From Thermoanaerobacter uzonensis DSM 18761 (lineage in GTDB: Bacteria > Bacillota > Thermoanaerobacteria > Thermoanaerobacterales > Thermoanaerobacteraceae), in NCBI RefSeq assembly GCF_900129115.1, contig NZ_FQUR01000006.1, positions 124,001-188,000 of the forward strand: 64,000 nucleotides of DNA, given 5' to 3'. The notes under the pieces are model-generated. The model was not told where the DNA came from and did not search any database. It was given only the letters and a program-made list of their open reading frames with translations. Within the stretch, counting starts at the first letter, position 1; the number at the start of each line of letters is the position of its first letter. Of the stretch, positions 16,467 through 24,823 are shown piece by piece. The translations under genes and the position numbers were made by a program.

Positions 16467-16601
16467 ATGGACTTACTTAATGTATTTAAAATTGCTATTG
16501 TGGGAATAGGAATGACTTTTTTGATGTTAGTAATATTTTTTGTGTTGATTAAAGTTTTAGTAAAAATATTTAAACCGGAAAATGTTAAAAAAGGAGAATA
16601 A
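16467..16601 (+). CDS. oadG: Small OadG-like (gamma-subunit) membrane protein
   Basis: 44 residues, below usual gene-finding cut-offs. It has a strong ribosome site (GAAAGAGGTG, 16451-16460) six bases before the ATG, one membrane helix (about 8-32: VGIGMTFLMLVIFFVLIKVLVKIF) and a short basic/acidic tail. Position after oadB, one helix with the VGIGMTFLMLxIFF pattern, and length all fit the gamma subunit of Na+-pumping decarboxylases, which stabilises the complex. It strengthens the view that the beta protein works in a membrane complex. It is probably under the same riboswitch. Confidence 0.75.
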   Translation: MDLLNVFKIAIVGIGMTFLMLVIFFVLIKVLVKIFKPENVKKGE

Positions 16602-16680
16602 GAGAAAGGACAGCCTGTTCAGTTGAGTGCCGGGAAACTTAGCGAGGCCGAAAGACGAAAATTATTTACCTACTAATTTT
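16602..16680 (+). other. GC-rich unassigned block between oadG and trmL
   Basis: Bases about 16605-16665 (GTGCCGGGAAACTTAGCG, then AGGCCGAAAGACG) are much richer in G and C than the surroundings and contain no frame of note. It does not match a riboswitch or ribozyme consensus that I can recall. It may be a structured RNA or a decayed repeat. Confidence 0.4.
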
Positions 16681-16744
16681 TTAATTATATACTCCTTGTG
16701 ATATAATAAAATTGTAAAGTTGTTACTGCATGGAGGTTTTGGTG

Positions 16745-17215
16745 ATGCCACTTAATGTAGTACTTGTTGAACCTGAAATACCACAAAACACAGGGAATAT
16801 TGCAAGAACTTGTGTGCTTACAAGCAGCAGGCTTCATCTTGTAAAACCTTTAGGTTTCAGTATAGACGAAAAATACGTAAAAAGAGCTGGCTTAGATTAC
16901 TGGCCTCTTTTAGACCTTACTGTTTACGATAATCTCGAACAATTTCTTGAACAAAACAAAGGTAAAAAGTTTTATCTTGCTACCACAAAGGCTAAAAAGT
17001 ATTATCATGAAGTAAAATATAAAGACAATTCTTATATACTTTTTGGCAAAGAGACTGCAGGACTTCCTAAGTGGTTGATTGAAAAATACTACGAAGACTG
17101 TATACGGATACCAATGCATGAAGTGATATCTACAAGGTCTTTAAATTTGTCCAACTCTGTAGCTATAGTACTATATGAGGCCTTGAGACAACTGGGTTTT
17201 CCTAATATGAAATAG
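16745..17215 (+). CDS. trmL: tRNA (cytidine(34)-2'-O)-methyltransferase
   Basis: 156 residues, SPOUT fold. Hallmarks are NVVLVEPEIPQNTGNIARTC at the N-terminus, LFGKETAGLP (SAM-binding knot) and IRIPM...SLNLSNSVAIVLYEALRQ at the C-terminus. The enzyme 2'-O-methylates the wobble base of tRNA-Leu isoacceptors. The start at 16745 is chosen over ATG 16730 because GGAGG at 16732-16736 lies 8 bases upstream and would otherwise be inside the gene. A TATAAT at 16702-16707 suggests its own promoter; dinB and a MATE gene follow closely. Confidence 0.92.
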   Translation: MPLNVVLVEPEIPQNTGNIARTCVLTSSRLHLVKPLGFSIDEKYVKRAGLDYWPLLDLTVYDNLEQFLEQNKGKKFYLATTKAKKYYHEVKYKDNSYILFGKETAGLPKWLIEKYYEDCIRIPMHEVISTRSLNLSNSVAIVLYEALRQLGFPNMK

Positions 17216-17232
17216 AAAATTGAGGGATGATT

Positions 17233-18402
17233 ATGAAGAGGAAGATTATCCATGTTGACATGGATGCTTTTTTTGCATCTGTAGAACAACATGATAATCC
17301 AGAATATAGAGGAAAACCTGTTATTGTAGGTGGTTTGTCGGAACGAGGAGTAGTTTCAACTTGCTCCTATGAGGCAAGAAAGTACGGAATACATTCTGCA
17401 ATGCCGATGTATATGGCGAAGAAGCTATGTCCACACGGTATTTTTCTTTCTGTAAGGAGAAAAAGATATGAAGAGGTTTCAGCTCAAATTTTTGACATCC
17501 TGTACAGTATAACTCCTTTAGTCGAACCTGTGTCTATTGATGAAGCCTATCTTGATGTTACAGATATTGACAAAAATCCAGAGATTATTGCCCTGGGAAT
17601 AAAAAAGAAAGTGAAAGAGACGACGGGACTTACCATTTCTGCAGGAGTTTCCTATAACAAATTTCTTGCAAAGCTTGCTTCTGATTGGAATAAGCCAGAT
17701 GGATTTATGGTCATAACAGAAGACATGATTCCCGACATTTTAAAACCACTTCCCGTTTCCAAAGTTTATGGGATAGGAGAAAAATCAGAAGGGAAACTTA
17801 AATCTATGGGAATAAATACAATTGGTGACCTTTTAAAATTGTCACAGGAGAATCTTGTCGAAATTTTTGGTAGGGTAGGTGTGGAAATATATTTAAGAAT
17901 TCGTGGCATTGATGAGAGGCCTGTTGAAACTATGAGAGATATTAAGTCTATAGGGAAGGAAAAAACACTGGAAAAGGATACAAAGGACAAAAAGCTTTTG
18001 CTTCGATATGCGAAATTATTTTCCGACATAATCGCAGAAGAATTGTTTAGAGAGAGGCTTTATGCCAGAACAGTTACTGTTAAGATAAAAACATCGAATT
18101 TTGCTATTCACACCAAAAGCAAAACTTTAAATAAGTATATACGATTAAGTGAGGACATATATAATGTAGCCTACGAAATTATTGAAAGTCTAAAATTAGA
18201 CCAATATATAAGGCTTATTGGTCTATCTGTTTCTAATTTGAGCGCAGTAAAGTATGAACAATTATCCTTTTTAGATAAAAATGTTGTCAAATCTATTAAG
18301 GCAGAAAACGTAGTCAGAGAAATAAATAAAAAAATAGGACAGGAGATAGTGAAAAAAGCAAGTGAACTTCTAAATGAGGGAACGAAGCAACGGAGGGATT
18401 AG
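17233..18402 (+). CDS. dinB: DNA polymerase IV (Y-family translesion polymerase)
   Basis: 389 residues. HVDMDAFFASVEQ gives the first catalytic Asp, SIDEAYLDV the second Asp-Glu pair; the steric-gate region, the helix-hairpin-helix thumb (KVYGIGEKSEGKLKSMGI) and the little-finger domain follow. A clamp-binding-type QLSFLD sits near the C-terminus. Start 17233 has GAGGG (17222-17226) 6 bases upstream, while the ATG at 17227 abuts it. It overlaps or abuts its neighbours, suggesting an operon with trmL and the MATE exporter. Confidence 0.93.
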   Translation: MKRKIIHVDMDAFFASVEQHDNPEYRGKPVIVGGLSERGVVSTCSYEARKYGIHSAMPMYMAKKLCPHGIFLSVRRKRYEEVSAQIFDILYSITPLVEPVSIDEAYLDVTDIDKNPEIIALGIKKKVKETTGLTISAGVSYNKFLAKLASDWNKPDGFMVITEDMIPDILKPLPVSKVYGIGEKSEGKLKSMGINTIGDLLKLSQENLVEIFGRVGVEIYLRIRGIDERPVETMRDIKSIGKEKTLEKDTKDKKLLLRYAKLFSDIIAEELFRERLYARTVTVKIKTSNFAIHTKSKTLNKYIRLSEDIYNVAYEIIESLKLDQYIRLIGLSVSNLSAVKYEQLSFLDKNVVKSIKAENVVREINKKIGQEIVKKASELLNEGTKQRRD

Positions 18403-18403
18403 A

Positions 18404-19774
18404 TTGGAAGCAAAAGAGAGGCATAAGCGCAGTGTTGCTAAAGAAATTGTAGAATTGGCTTGGCCTTCTATAACAGAACAAATGCTTATAATGGCAGTTG
18501 GAATGGTGTCAACTATATTTGTAGGACGTGTTGGAACAAATGCGATTGCGGCTGTTGGGATGATTAACTCCCTTATTTTTTTCTTTCAAGCTATTTTTGC
18601 AGGCCTTGCCACTGGTTCTACAGTAATTGTAGCAAGGCTCATTGGTGAAGAAAACGAGGAAGGGGCTCGTCTTGCAGTTATGCAGTCACTTATTATGAGT
18701 ATTGCTATTTTTATAGGACTCACTACTTTGGGCTATATTTTTGCAGTACCTACTATTAAAACCTTCTTTGGAAGTGTATCCACTGATGTTTTTAAATTGG
18801 CTTTAATGTACTATAAAATAGTGCTTTTTGGGTTACCTTTTGTGATAATTGACATCATCATAGGCGGGGCTTTAAGAGGTGCAGGGGATACAAAAACCCC
18901 AATGTACATAACTGCTACAGTAAATGTGATAAATCTTTTATTAAATAGCACACTAGTATTTGGAGTGACTTATCACGGTAGATATTTAATACCTTCTTTA
19001 GGAGTAAAAGGTTCTGCACTTTCTGCTACAATTTCAAGAATAATAGGAGGTTTTTTGCAATTATATGTTTTATATTTTGGCAAAAGGCGAATTAATCTTG
19101 ATATAAAAGAAAAGATTCGACTTGACTTTAACATGATGATGAGGATTATACGAGTAGGAATACCAGCTTCTTTAGAGCAGGTAATAATGCAAGGTGGTTT
19201 CCTTGTAATGCAAGTTATCGTTTCCACAATGGGGACTATTGCAATTGCTGTATATCAAATAGGTATGAATGCTAATAGTCTTGCTTTTATGCCTATGTTT
19301 GGATTTTCAATAGCGGCAACCAGTTTAGTGGGACGGAGTCTTGGTGCAAAACATTTTATGCTAGCGGAAATATACGCAAAAATTTCAAGGAACATTGCTG
19401 TTATTGTAATTTCTGTTATAGGTGTTTTTATGTTTATATTTTCAAAGCAGCTTGCAGCGCTTTATACTACTGATCCTATTGTAATAAAAATAGCTTCTGA
19501 TATTATAAAGATTTTTGCTATTGTGGAACCTTTGCTTGCTATATTAAATGTCATGGCAGGAGTATTAAGGGCTGCAGGCGATATTCCTTATATTGTTCTC
19601 ACAGCTTTTATTGGATTATGGCTCTTTAGAGTTACTATTGGATATATTCTTGGTAAAGTGCTTGGTATGGGAGTATATGGAATATGGATTGGTATATGTA
19701 CCGACTTTGTTGTAAGGTCAGTAATGTATAGTTATAGATTTAAAGCCGGCAGATGGAAATATATTAAAGTTTAG
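18404..19774 (+). CDS. MATE-family efflux transporter
   Basis: 456 residues from the TTG at 18404, which follows the dinB stop by one base and has GGAGGG (18392-18397) 6 bases ahead; an ATG at 18374 lies within dinB without a site. Twelve predicted membrane segments arranged as two MatE repeats (EIVELAWPSITEQMLIMAVGMVSTIFVGRVG; VGIPASLEQVIMQGGFLVMQ). MATE proteins export cationic drugs or metabolites using Na+ or H+ gradients. Substrate unknown. It is co-directional with dinB. Confidence 0.92.
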   Translation: MEAKERHKRSVAKEIVELAWPSITEQMLIMAVGMVSTIFVGRVGTNAIAAVGMINSLIFFFQAIFAGLATGSTVIVARLIGEENEEGARLAVMQSLIMSIAIFIGLTTLGYIFAVPTIKTFFGSVSTDVFKLALMYYKIVLFGLPFVIIDIIIGGALRGAGDTKTPMYITATVNVINLLLNSTLVFGVTYHGRYLIPSLGVKGSALSATISRIIGGFLQLYVLYFGKRRINLDIKEKIRLDFNMMMRIIRVGIPASLEQVIMQGGFLVMQVIVSTMGTIAIAVYQIGMNANSLAFMPMFGFSIAATSLVGRSLGAKHFMLAEIYAKISRNIAVIVISVIGVFMFIFSKQLAALYTTDPIVIKIASDIIKIFAIVEPLLAILNVMAGVLRAAGDIPYIVLTAFIGLWLFRVTIGYILGKVLGMGVYGIWIGICTDFVVRSVMYSYRFKAGRWKYIKV

Positions 19775-19865
19775 AGTACACAAATTTATCACATATTCTT
19801 AATTTTTACATAACATTTTTCTGTTATTGTAATGACAAAAGTCAATTTTTAAAAGAGGTGGCTTT

Positions 19866-21659
19866 ATGAAGAGAAAATACTTATATGCAATTGTTGCTGT
19901 TTTAATCATTGGCATTGTCACTTTTTACTTTGTAAACAGGGCAAAATCATCACAACCCCAGCAACTTTCATATGTTACAGTTACTCGAGGTAATATTTCT
20001 ATGAAAGTCACTGGGACAGGAAACTTAAGTGGCGATGTAAGAGCAATTACGTTAAAAGGAAGTGGAACAGTAAAGAAAGTGTATTTTAAGGTAGGAGATA
20101 CTGTAAAGAAAGGAGACCTATTATACGAAATTGAAGATGACAATTTAAACAATCAGCTGGAGCAAGCGAAAATAAATCTTGATTTAGCTGAGCAACAATT
20201 AAGTCAAGACACTCAAAACTACAATAGTAGCATTGCAAATTTAAACATAACTTCTCCTTTTAATGGGATTATAGATAATGTACTTGCAAGAGAAGGACAG
20301 AATGTCACACCTGGAACACCTGTTGCAACCATTGCAGATTACTCTCATGTTACTGTAAAAGTTCCTTTCAATGGTGTTCAAATAAAGAATATAAAAGTTG
20401 GACAAAAGGCAGATATTTTTTTATACGACTCATTTACAAGTGTAACAGGTACTGTTGAATACGTTTCAGAGCAGCCTGTTCCTAACAATACAGTGCAATA
20501 CTACTATGTAACAGTGGGGCTTGACAATCCGGGTGCCTTAAGCGATGGAATGAGGGTACAAGTATCAATACACACAGATAATGGGATAGAAACAGCATTA
20601 GAAGATGGCACGTTGACTGTCAAAAACACAATCAATGTTACAGCGCAAACATCAGGCACGGTAGATAAAATATATGTTTCTCAAGGGCAAAGTGTAAATA
20701 AAGGGCAACTTCTAATAAAGCTTGCATCAAATAACATAAGCGATGTGCAAATACAAAACGACAAATTAAAAGTTATGCAAGCACAAAACAATTATGATCA
20801 AATTTTACAACAAATTAACAACTTAAAGATATACTCTCCTATAGATGGGAAAATATTGAGTCAGAATATCAAAGAAGGAGATATATTAGGTACTTCCGTA
20901 GCGAGCACTAACATAAGCAATACAAATAGCCAATCACAGCAATCGAGTTTTGTGCCCGTTTTAGATATAACGCAATTATCTTCTTATGAGAGCCAACCAG
21001 AAACTGCGGTAATAGCAAACAATGACAAATACATCGTTGACTTTTCAGTGGATGAAACAGATATAAAAAATGTGAAAGTAGGGCAGCAAGCACAACTTAC
21101 GACGGATGATTTACCGGGTAAAACTTTTAACGGTATTGTTTCGCAAGTGTCACAACTTCCAACAATACAAAATGGTGTTTCTTCTTATAACGTAATTATT
21201 GAAGTCGATCCAAGCGAAGGATTAATGCTAGGTATGTCAATGAATGTTTCAATAACCGTTGCAGAAAAACAAGATGCTTTAATACTTCCAATACAAGCCG
21301 TTCAGACAAATGGAAATAGAAAATACGTAATACTCTATACAGACGATTTAAAAAATCAAAATATCAATAGCACTAATAACGGGAACTTTTTCAGGAACAA
21401 CATAAGATTTGTGGAAACAGGGATTTACAACGATAACTTTATAGAAATTGTAAGTGGCTTACAGGAGGGAGACAAAGTATTAATTCCAACCCTTAATTCC
21501 TCAACAAACGGGAATAATCGTAATCCAGGTGGTTTTGGTATAATGGGCGGCTTTAGACCAGAGGGCAATTTCAACAGGAATATGACTAATCAAGGCAGTC
21601 GTTATCAGGGCAGAAGCTTTAATGGGACAGGGCAAAATAACACTTCCACAGGGAGGTAA
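19866..21659 (+). CDS. HlyD/MacA-type membrane-fusion protein with two tandem lipoyl/beta-barrel modules
   Basis: 597 residues, much longer than ordinary MacA-like adaptors (about 350-400). An N-terminal anchor helix (about 5-23) precedes a first biotinyl-lipoyl-like motif (GSGTVKKVYFKVGDTVKKGD) with a short coiled coil and beta-barrel. A second copy starts near residue 255 (TSGTVDKIYVSQGQSVNKGQ) with its own hairpin and barrel (VDFSVDETDIKNVKVGQQ). The C-terminal 50 residues are rich in Asn, Gly and Arg. It is the adaptor of the ABC exporter encoded by the next two genes, which it directly abuts. Confidence 0.88.
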   Translation: MKRKYLYAIVAVLIIGIVTFYFVNRAKSSQPQQLSYVTVTRGNISMKVTGTGNLSGDVRAITLKGSGTVKKVYFKVGDTVKKGDLLYEIEDDNLNNQLEQAKINLDLAEQQLSQDTQNYNSSIANLNITSPFNGIIDNVLAREGQNVTPGTPVATIADYSHVTVKVPFNGVQIKNIKVGQKADIFLYDSFTSVTGTVEYVSEQPVPNNTVQYYYVTVGLDNPGALSDGMRVQVSIHTDNGIETALEDGTLTVKNTINVTAQTSGTVDKIYVSQGQSVNKGQLLIKLASNNISDVQIQNDKLKVMQAQNNYDQILQQINNLKIYSPIDGKILSQNIKEGDILGTSVASTNISNTNSQSQQSSFVPVLDITQLSSYESQPETAVIANNDKYIVDFSVDETDIKNVKVGQQAQLTTDDLPGKTFNGIVSQVSQLPTIQNGVSSYNVIIEVDPSEGLMLGMSMNVSITVAEKQDALILPIQAVQTNGNRKYVILYTDDLKNQNINSTNNGNFFRNNIRFVETGIYNDNFIEIVSGLQEGDKVLIPTLNSSTNGNNRNPGGFGIMGGFRPEGNFNRNMTNQGSRYQGRSFNGTGQNNTSTGR

Positions 21660-22355
21660 ATGATGGATAACATTTTAATAAAAATAAGGAATTTAACAAA
21701 GATTTACAAAATGGGGGAAAATGAAGTAAGAGCGTTAGATGGTATAAACCTTGACATTAAAAAAGGAGAATTTATATCAATTGTCGGTCAATCAGGTTCA
21801 GGCAAAACTACTTTAATGAATATAATAGGGTGCTTAGATGTAAAAACTTCTGGAGAATACTTTTTAAATGGCATAGACACAGGCAAACTTTCTGACAATC
21901 AATTAGCAGATTTAAGATGTAGCGAAATAGGGTTTGTATTCCAAAATTTCAATTTGCTTCAGAAAATGACGGCTTTAGAAAATGTGGAATTGCCTATGAT
22001 ATATAAGGGTGTGCCTACAAAAGAAAGACGACAAAGAGCAGAGATGCTTTTAGAGATGGTAGGACTTAAGGAAAGGATGCACCATAGACCTAATGAATTA
22101 TCAGGAGGTCAGCAACAAAGAGTAGCAATAGCAAGGGCGCTAGCAAACAATCCCCATCTCATATTAGCAGATGAGCCGACGGGAAACTTAGACTCAAAAA
22201 GTGGTAGTGAGATAATGAAAATAATAAAAGAGTTAAACGAGAGAGGAAATACAGTAGTACTCATAACTCATGACCCTAATATAGCTGCACAAGCTAAAAG
22301 AATAGTGAGAATAAAAGATGGGCGTATTTTAGAAAACGAGGTGGTAACACCGTGA
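21660..22355 (+). CDS. MacB/LolD-type ABC transporter ATPase
   Basis: 231 residues with Walker A GQSGSGKTTLMN, Q-loop FVFQNFNLL, signature LSGGQQQRVAIARAL, Walker B LILADEPTGNLDS and His-switch LITHDPN. The GxLDVKTSG and ENVELP features place it in the MacB/LolD/FtsE-like group that partners FtsX-fold permeases. GGGAGG just before the start overlaps the end of the adaptor gene; the stop overlaps the permease start by four bases. It powers a mechanotransmission exporter. Confidence 0.93.
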   Translation: MMDNILIKIRNLTKIYKMGENEVRALDGINLDIKKGEFISIVGQSGSGKTTLMNIIGCLDVKTSGEYFLNGIDTGKLSDNQLADLRCSEIGFVFQNFNLLQKMTALENVELPMIYKGVPTKERRQRAEMLLEMVGLKERMHHRPNELSGGQQQRVAIARALANNPHLILADEPTGNLDSKSGSEIMKIIKELNERGNTVVLITHDPNIAAQAKRIVRIKDGRILENEVVTP

Positions 22356-23527
22356 GATATGTAGAAGCTTTGAAAATAGCTATACGCAGTATTTTAAGCA
22401 ATAAAATGAGGTCTTTTCTCACCATGTTGGGGATTATAATAGGTGTCACAGCTGTTATAGCCTTAGTAAGTATAGGTCAAGGCTCTACGAGAAGTGTTAC
22501 TTCTCAAATACAGAGTATGGGTTCAAACCTCATAATGGTAAACATAATGGGAAGAGGGGGAGAAAATTCCTTAACTTATGACCAAACTATTGCTTTAAAA
22601 GACTCAAGCTTTATAGCTGCTATATCTCCGGTCATATCTACAAGTGTAACGGTTATGTACGGAAATAATTCAGTGGACAACACAGCGGTAAATGGAGTAA
22701 ATGGAGATTATCAGTCAATACGCGATATACAAGTAGCAGCTGGCAGATTCATTTTGCCAATGGATGATGAAGGAAGGAACAGGGTAGCAGTTCTTGGCAG
22801 CAATGTAGCGAGAGAACTTTTTGGCTTTACTGATCCTATTGGCAAGACTATAAAATTAAATGGCCAAAACTTCACGGTAGTAGGTATTTTGTCACAAAAA
22901 GGTTCTTCAATTGCAGGTTCTGATGATGATTCAATATTTATACCCCTTAAAACAATGTTCTACTTTGCGAAAAATAGAGACATAAGACAAATATATATAG
23001 AAGCTACAAGCCCAGATACGGTTGAACTCGCTAAAAACGAAATAAACAGCAAACTGCTAACTATATTTAAAGGCGATACAAATGCCTTTAGAATAATTGA
23101 TCAATCGCAAATTTTATCTACAGTAAATAGTGTTACTGCTACATTGAGCTTGCTCCTTGGAGGAATTGCAGGAATATCCCTTTTAGTCGGTGGAATAGGC
23201 ATAATGAACATAATGCTTGTATCTGTTACTGAAAGAACGAGAGAGATAGGGATAAGAAAAGCATTAGGAGCCAAAAAGAAAGATATATTACTTCAGTTTA
23301 TAATTGAATCATTAACTTTAAGCGGATTAGGAGGAATAGTGGGAATTATAGTAGGATACGTATTGTCGATGGTACTAGGCTCAGCTATGAATATAAATGC
23401 TAAGCCATCTCTCTCAACAGTATTAATATCCTTTTCTTTCTCAGTAATTGTGGGATTGTTCTTTGGCGTATATCCTGCAAATAAAGCTGCCAATTTAAAT
23501 CCAATTGAAGCTCTAAGGTACGAATAA
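22352..23527 (+). CDS. MacB-type ABC transporter permease (FtsX fold)
   Basis: 391 residues. An N-terminal membrane helix (about 20-42, MRSFLTMLGIIIGVTAVIALVSIG) is followed by a large extracytoplasmic MacB periplasmic-core-like domain (about 45-260), then three membrane helices with the FtsX motif GGIGIMNIMLVSVTERTREIGIRKALGA and NLNPIEALRYE at the end. With the preceding ATPase and adaptor it forms a tripartite-type exporter lacking an outer-membrane part, as expected for a Gram-positive cell. Substrates of relatives include macrolides and peptides. Confidence 0.93.
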   Translation: MRYVEALKIAIRSILSNKMRSFLTMLGIIIGVTAVIALVSIGQGSTRSVTSQIQSMGSNLIMVNIMGRGGENSLTYDQTIALKDSSFIAAISPVISTSVTVMYGNNSVDNTAVNGVNGDYQSIRDIQVAAGRFILPMDDEGRNRVAVLGSNVARELFGFTDPIGKTIKLNGQNFTVVGILSQKGSSIAGSDDDSIFIPLKTMFYFAKNRDIRQIYIEATSPDTVELAKNEINSKLLTIFKGDTNAFRIIDQSQILSTVNSVTATLSLLLGGIAGISLLVGGIGIMNIMLVSVTERTREIGIRKALGAKKKDILLQFIIESLTLSGLGGIVGIIVGYVLSMVLGSAMNINAKPSLSTVLISFSFSVIVGLFFGVYPANKAANLNPIEALRYE

Positions 23528-23532
23528 AATAC

Positions 23533-23580
23533 AAAAAAGGACAAATTTCTTAGTTTTACTTAAGAGTTTGTCCTTTTTAA
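23533..23580 (+). terminator. Terminator after the ABC exporter operon
   Basis: AAAAAGGACAAA (23534-23545) pairs with TTTGTCCTTTTT (23567-23578), 12 bp, with A- and T-runs. Confidence 0.88.
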
Positions 23581-23644
23581 TATTGTTTTTTTGCCGATAA
23601 AAGTTTATAATTTAGTTAATGATAAAATTGGGAGGAGAGAGTAA

Positions 23645-24058
23645 TTGAAGTGGACTGAATCTTTATCAGTTGGAAATGAACCCATTGACAGTCAACATAA
23701 AGAGTTAATAAAAAAAGTAAATGATGTTCTGGAAGCTTGCAATCAGAAAAAAGGAAAAGAAAAAATTGAAGAAGTGATGAAATTTTTAAAAGATTATACT
23801 ATAGAACATTTTAGCGCTGAAGAAGACCTCATGAAAAAATATCAATACCCTTTCTATGAAGAACACAAAAAAATTCATGAAGATTTCATTAAAAAAGTAG
23901 AAGAATTGGACGAAAAAATAAAAAAAGAAGGCATAAACTTATCAATCATAATGCTTGTCAATAAAACGCTGGTGGATTGGCTTATAAATCACATAAGTAA
24001 AGAGGACAAAAAGGTAGGAGAACACATAAGAAAAGCAAAGGGGGATTTTTTGAAATGA
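23645..24058 (+). CDS. Bacteriohemerythrin, copy 1
   Basis: 137 residues, TTG start with GGGAGGAG upstream. The di-iron ligands of the hemerythrin four-helix bundle are present: His in DSQHKE (about 21), His and Glu in EHFSAEED, two His in EEHKKIHEDF, and His plus Asp in WLINHISKED. The protein binds O2 reversibly and in anaerobes can act as an O2 scavenger or carrier. Its stop overlaps the start of a second copy (ATGA). Confidence 0.92.
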   Translation: MKWTESLSVGNEPIDSQHKELIKKVNDVLEACNQKKGKEKIEEVMKFLKDYTIEHFSAEEDLMKKYQYPFYEEHKKIHEDFIKKVEELDEKIKKEGINLSIIMLVNKTLVDWLINHISKEDKKVGEHIRKAKGDFLK

Positions 24059-24453
24059 AGTGGACAGAGTCTTTGTCTGTAGGGAATGACTATATTGATG
24101 AACAGCATAAAGAGTGGATAAGAAGAATCAATGACCTTTTAGAAGCATACAATCAAAAAAGAGGCAAGGAAAAAGTTGAGGAAGCAATGGAATTTGTAAA
24201 AGAGTACACTGTAACGCATTTTAGCGCCGAACAAGAGCTGATGAGAAAGTATAAATATCCTGAGTATGAAATACATAAACAAATTCATGACAATTTTATT
24301 AAAGAAGTCAATGAACTAGATGAAAAAATAAAAAAAGAAGGTCCTACGCTCACTAATTTGATGACTGTTAATAGGACTTTAGTAGATTGGGTGCTAAATC
24401 ATATAAGCAAAGTAGATAAAAAATTAGGAGAGTACATAAAAAGTCAAATGTAA
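24055..24453 (+). CDS. Bacteriohemerythrin, copy 2
   Basis: 132 residues, begins MKWTESLSVGN like copy 1 and aligns with it over its whole length, so the pair arose by tandem duplication. All iron ligands are kept (DEQHKE, THFSAEQE, EIHKQIHDNF, WVLNHISKVD). Translationally coupled to copy 1. It is followed by a terminator-like hairpin that has been duplicated around a repeat element. Confidence 0.92.
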   Translation: MKWTESLSVGNDYIDEQHKEWIRRINDLLEAYNQKRGKEKVEEAMEFVKEYTVTHFSAEQELMRKYKYPEYEIHKQIHDNFIKEVNELDEKIKKEGPTLTNLMTVNRTLVDWVLNHISKVDKKLGEYIKSQM

Positions 24454-24456
24454 TTA

Positions 24457-24760
24457 AGCCTGTAAATGCAAGCTACAGTTTGTTGACAAAGTAAAAAAAT
24501 ATTCAAAAGGAGATATTTTGTATCGTCGCTCCGATGTTCCAAAGCGACAAAACTAAAACTCGACCTTCAGGTTCCGGCAGGGTACCGGGCACAATCGACG
24601 TCCTGTCTCAGGTGCCCGCCTACGCCATCCTTGGCTTCGGCCCTGCCTCCACCTTTGGTCTTGCTAAGTTTTGTTGCCGCTTTGTCACAAGTCGCACCGA
24701 TTACAAAATATCTCCTTTACGAAAGTTTGTCTACAGTCCGGAGCCTGTAAATACAGGCTA
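24457..24760 (+). repeat. GC-rich inverted-repeat element, copy 1, flanked by a duplicated terminator
   Basis: The core is 24479-24738 (260 bp). The ends are imperfect inverted repeats of about 75 bp: TTTGTTGACAAAG at the left against CTTTCGTAAAGGAGATATTTTG read from the right on the other strand, the left arm also having AAAGGAGATATTTTG. The centre is GC-rich with nested complementarity (GGTTCCGGCAGGG with CCCTGCC; CGGGCAC with GTGCCCG). The flanks are a 19-bp direct repeat with two mismatches (24457-24475 and 24742-24760). The right copy is a good terminator (AGCCTGTA-AA-TACAGGCT then TTTTT); the left copy has lost pairing. About 90% identical to the copy at 50864. Frames inside differ between copies, so it is non-coding. 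Confidence 0.85.
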
Positions 24761-24823
24761 TTTTTGAATCATAGGTTATGCGGTAAAATATTTTTAAATC
24801 TAAAAATTTGAGGGGGTTTTATT

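Noticed and set aside
24534-24767. 77-codon frame inside repeat element copy 1
   Set aside because: The equivalent part of copy 2 (from about 50950) is in a different frame because of single-base indels, and the Pro/Gly/Arg-rich translation resembles nothing; it is a by-product of the GC-rich repeat.
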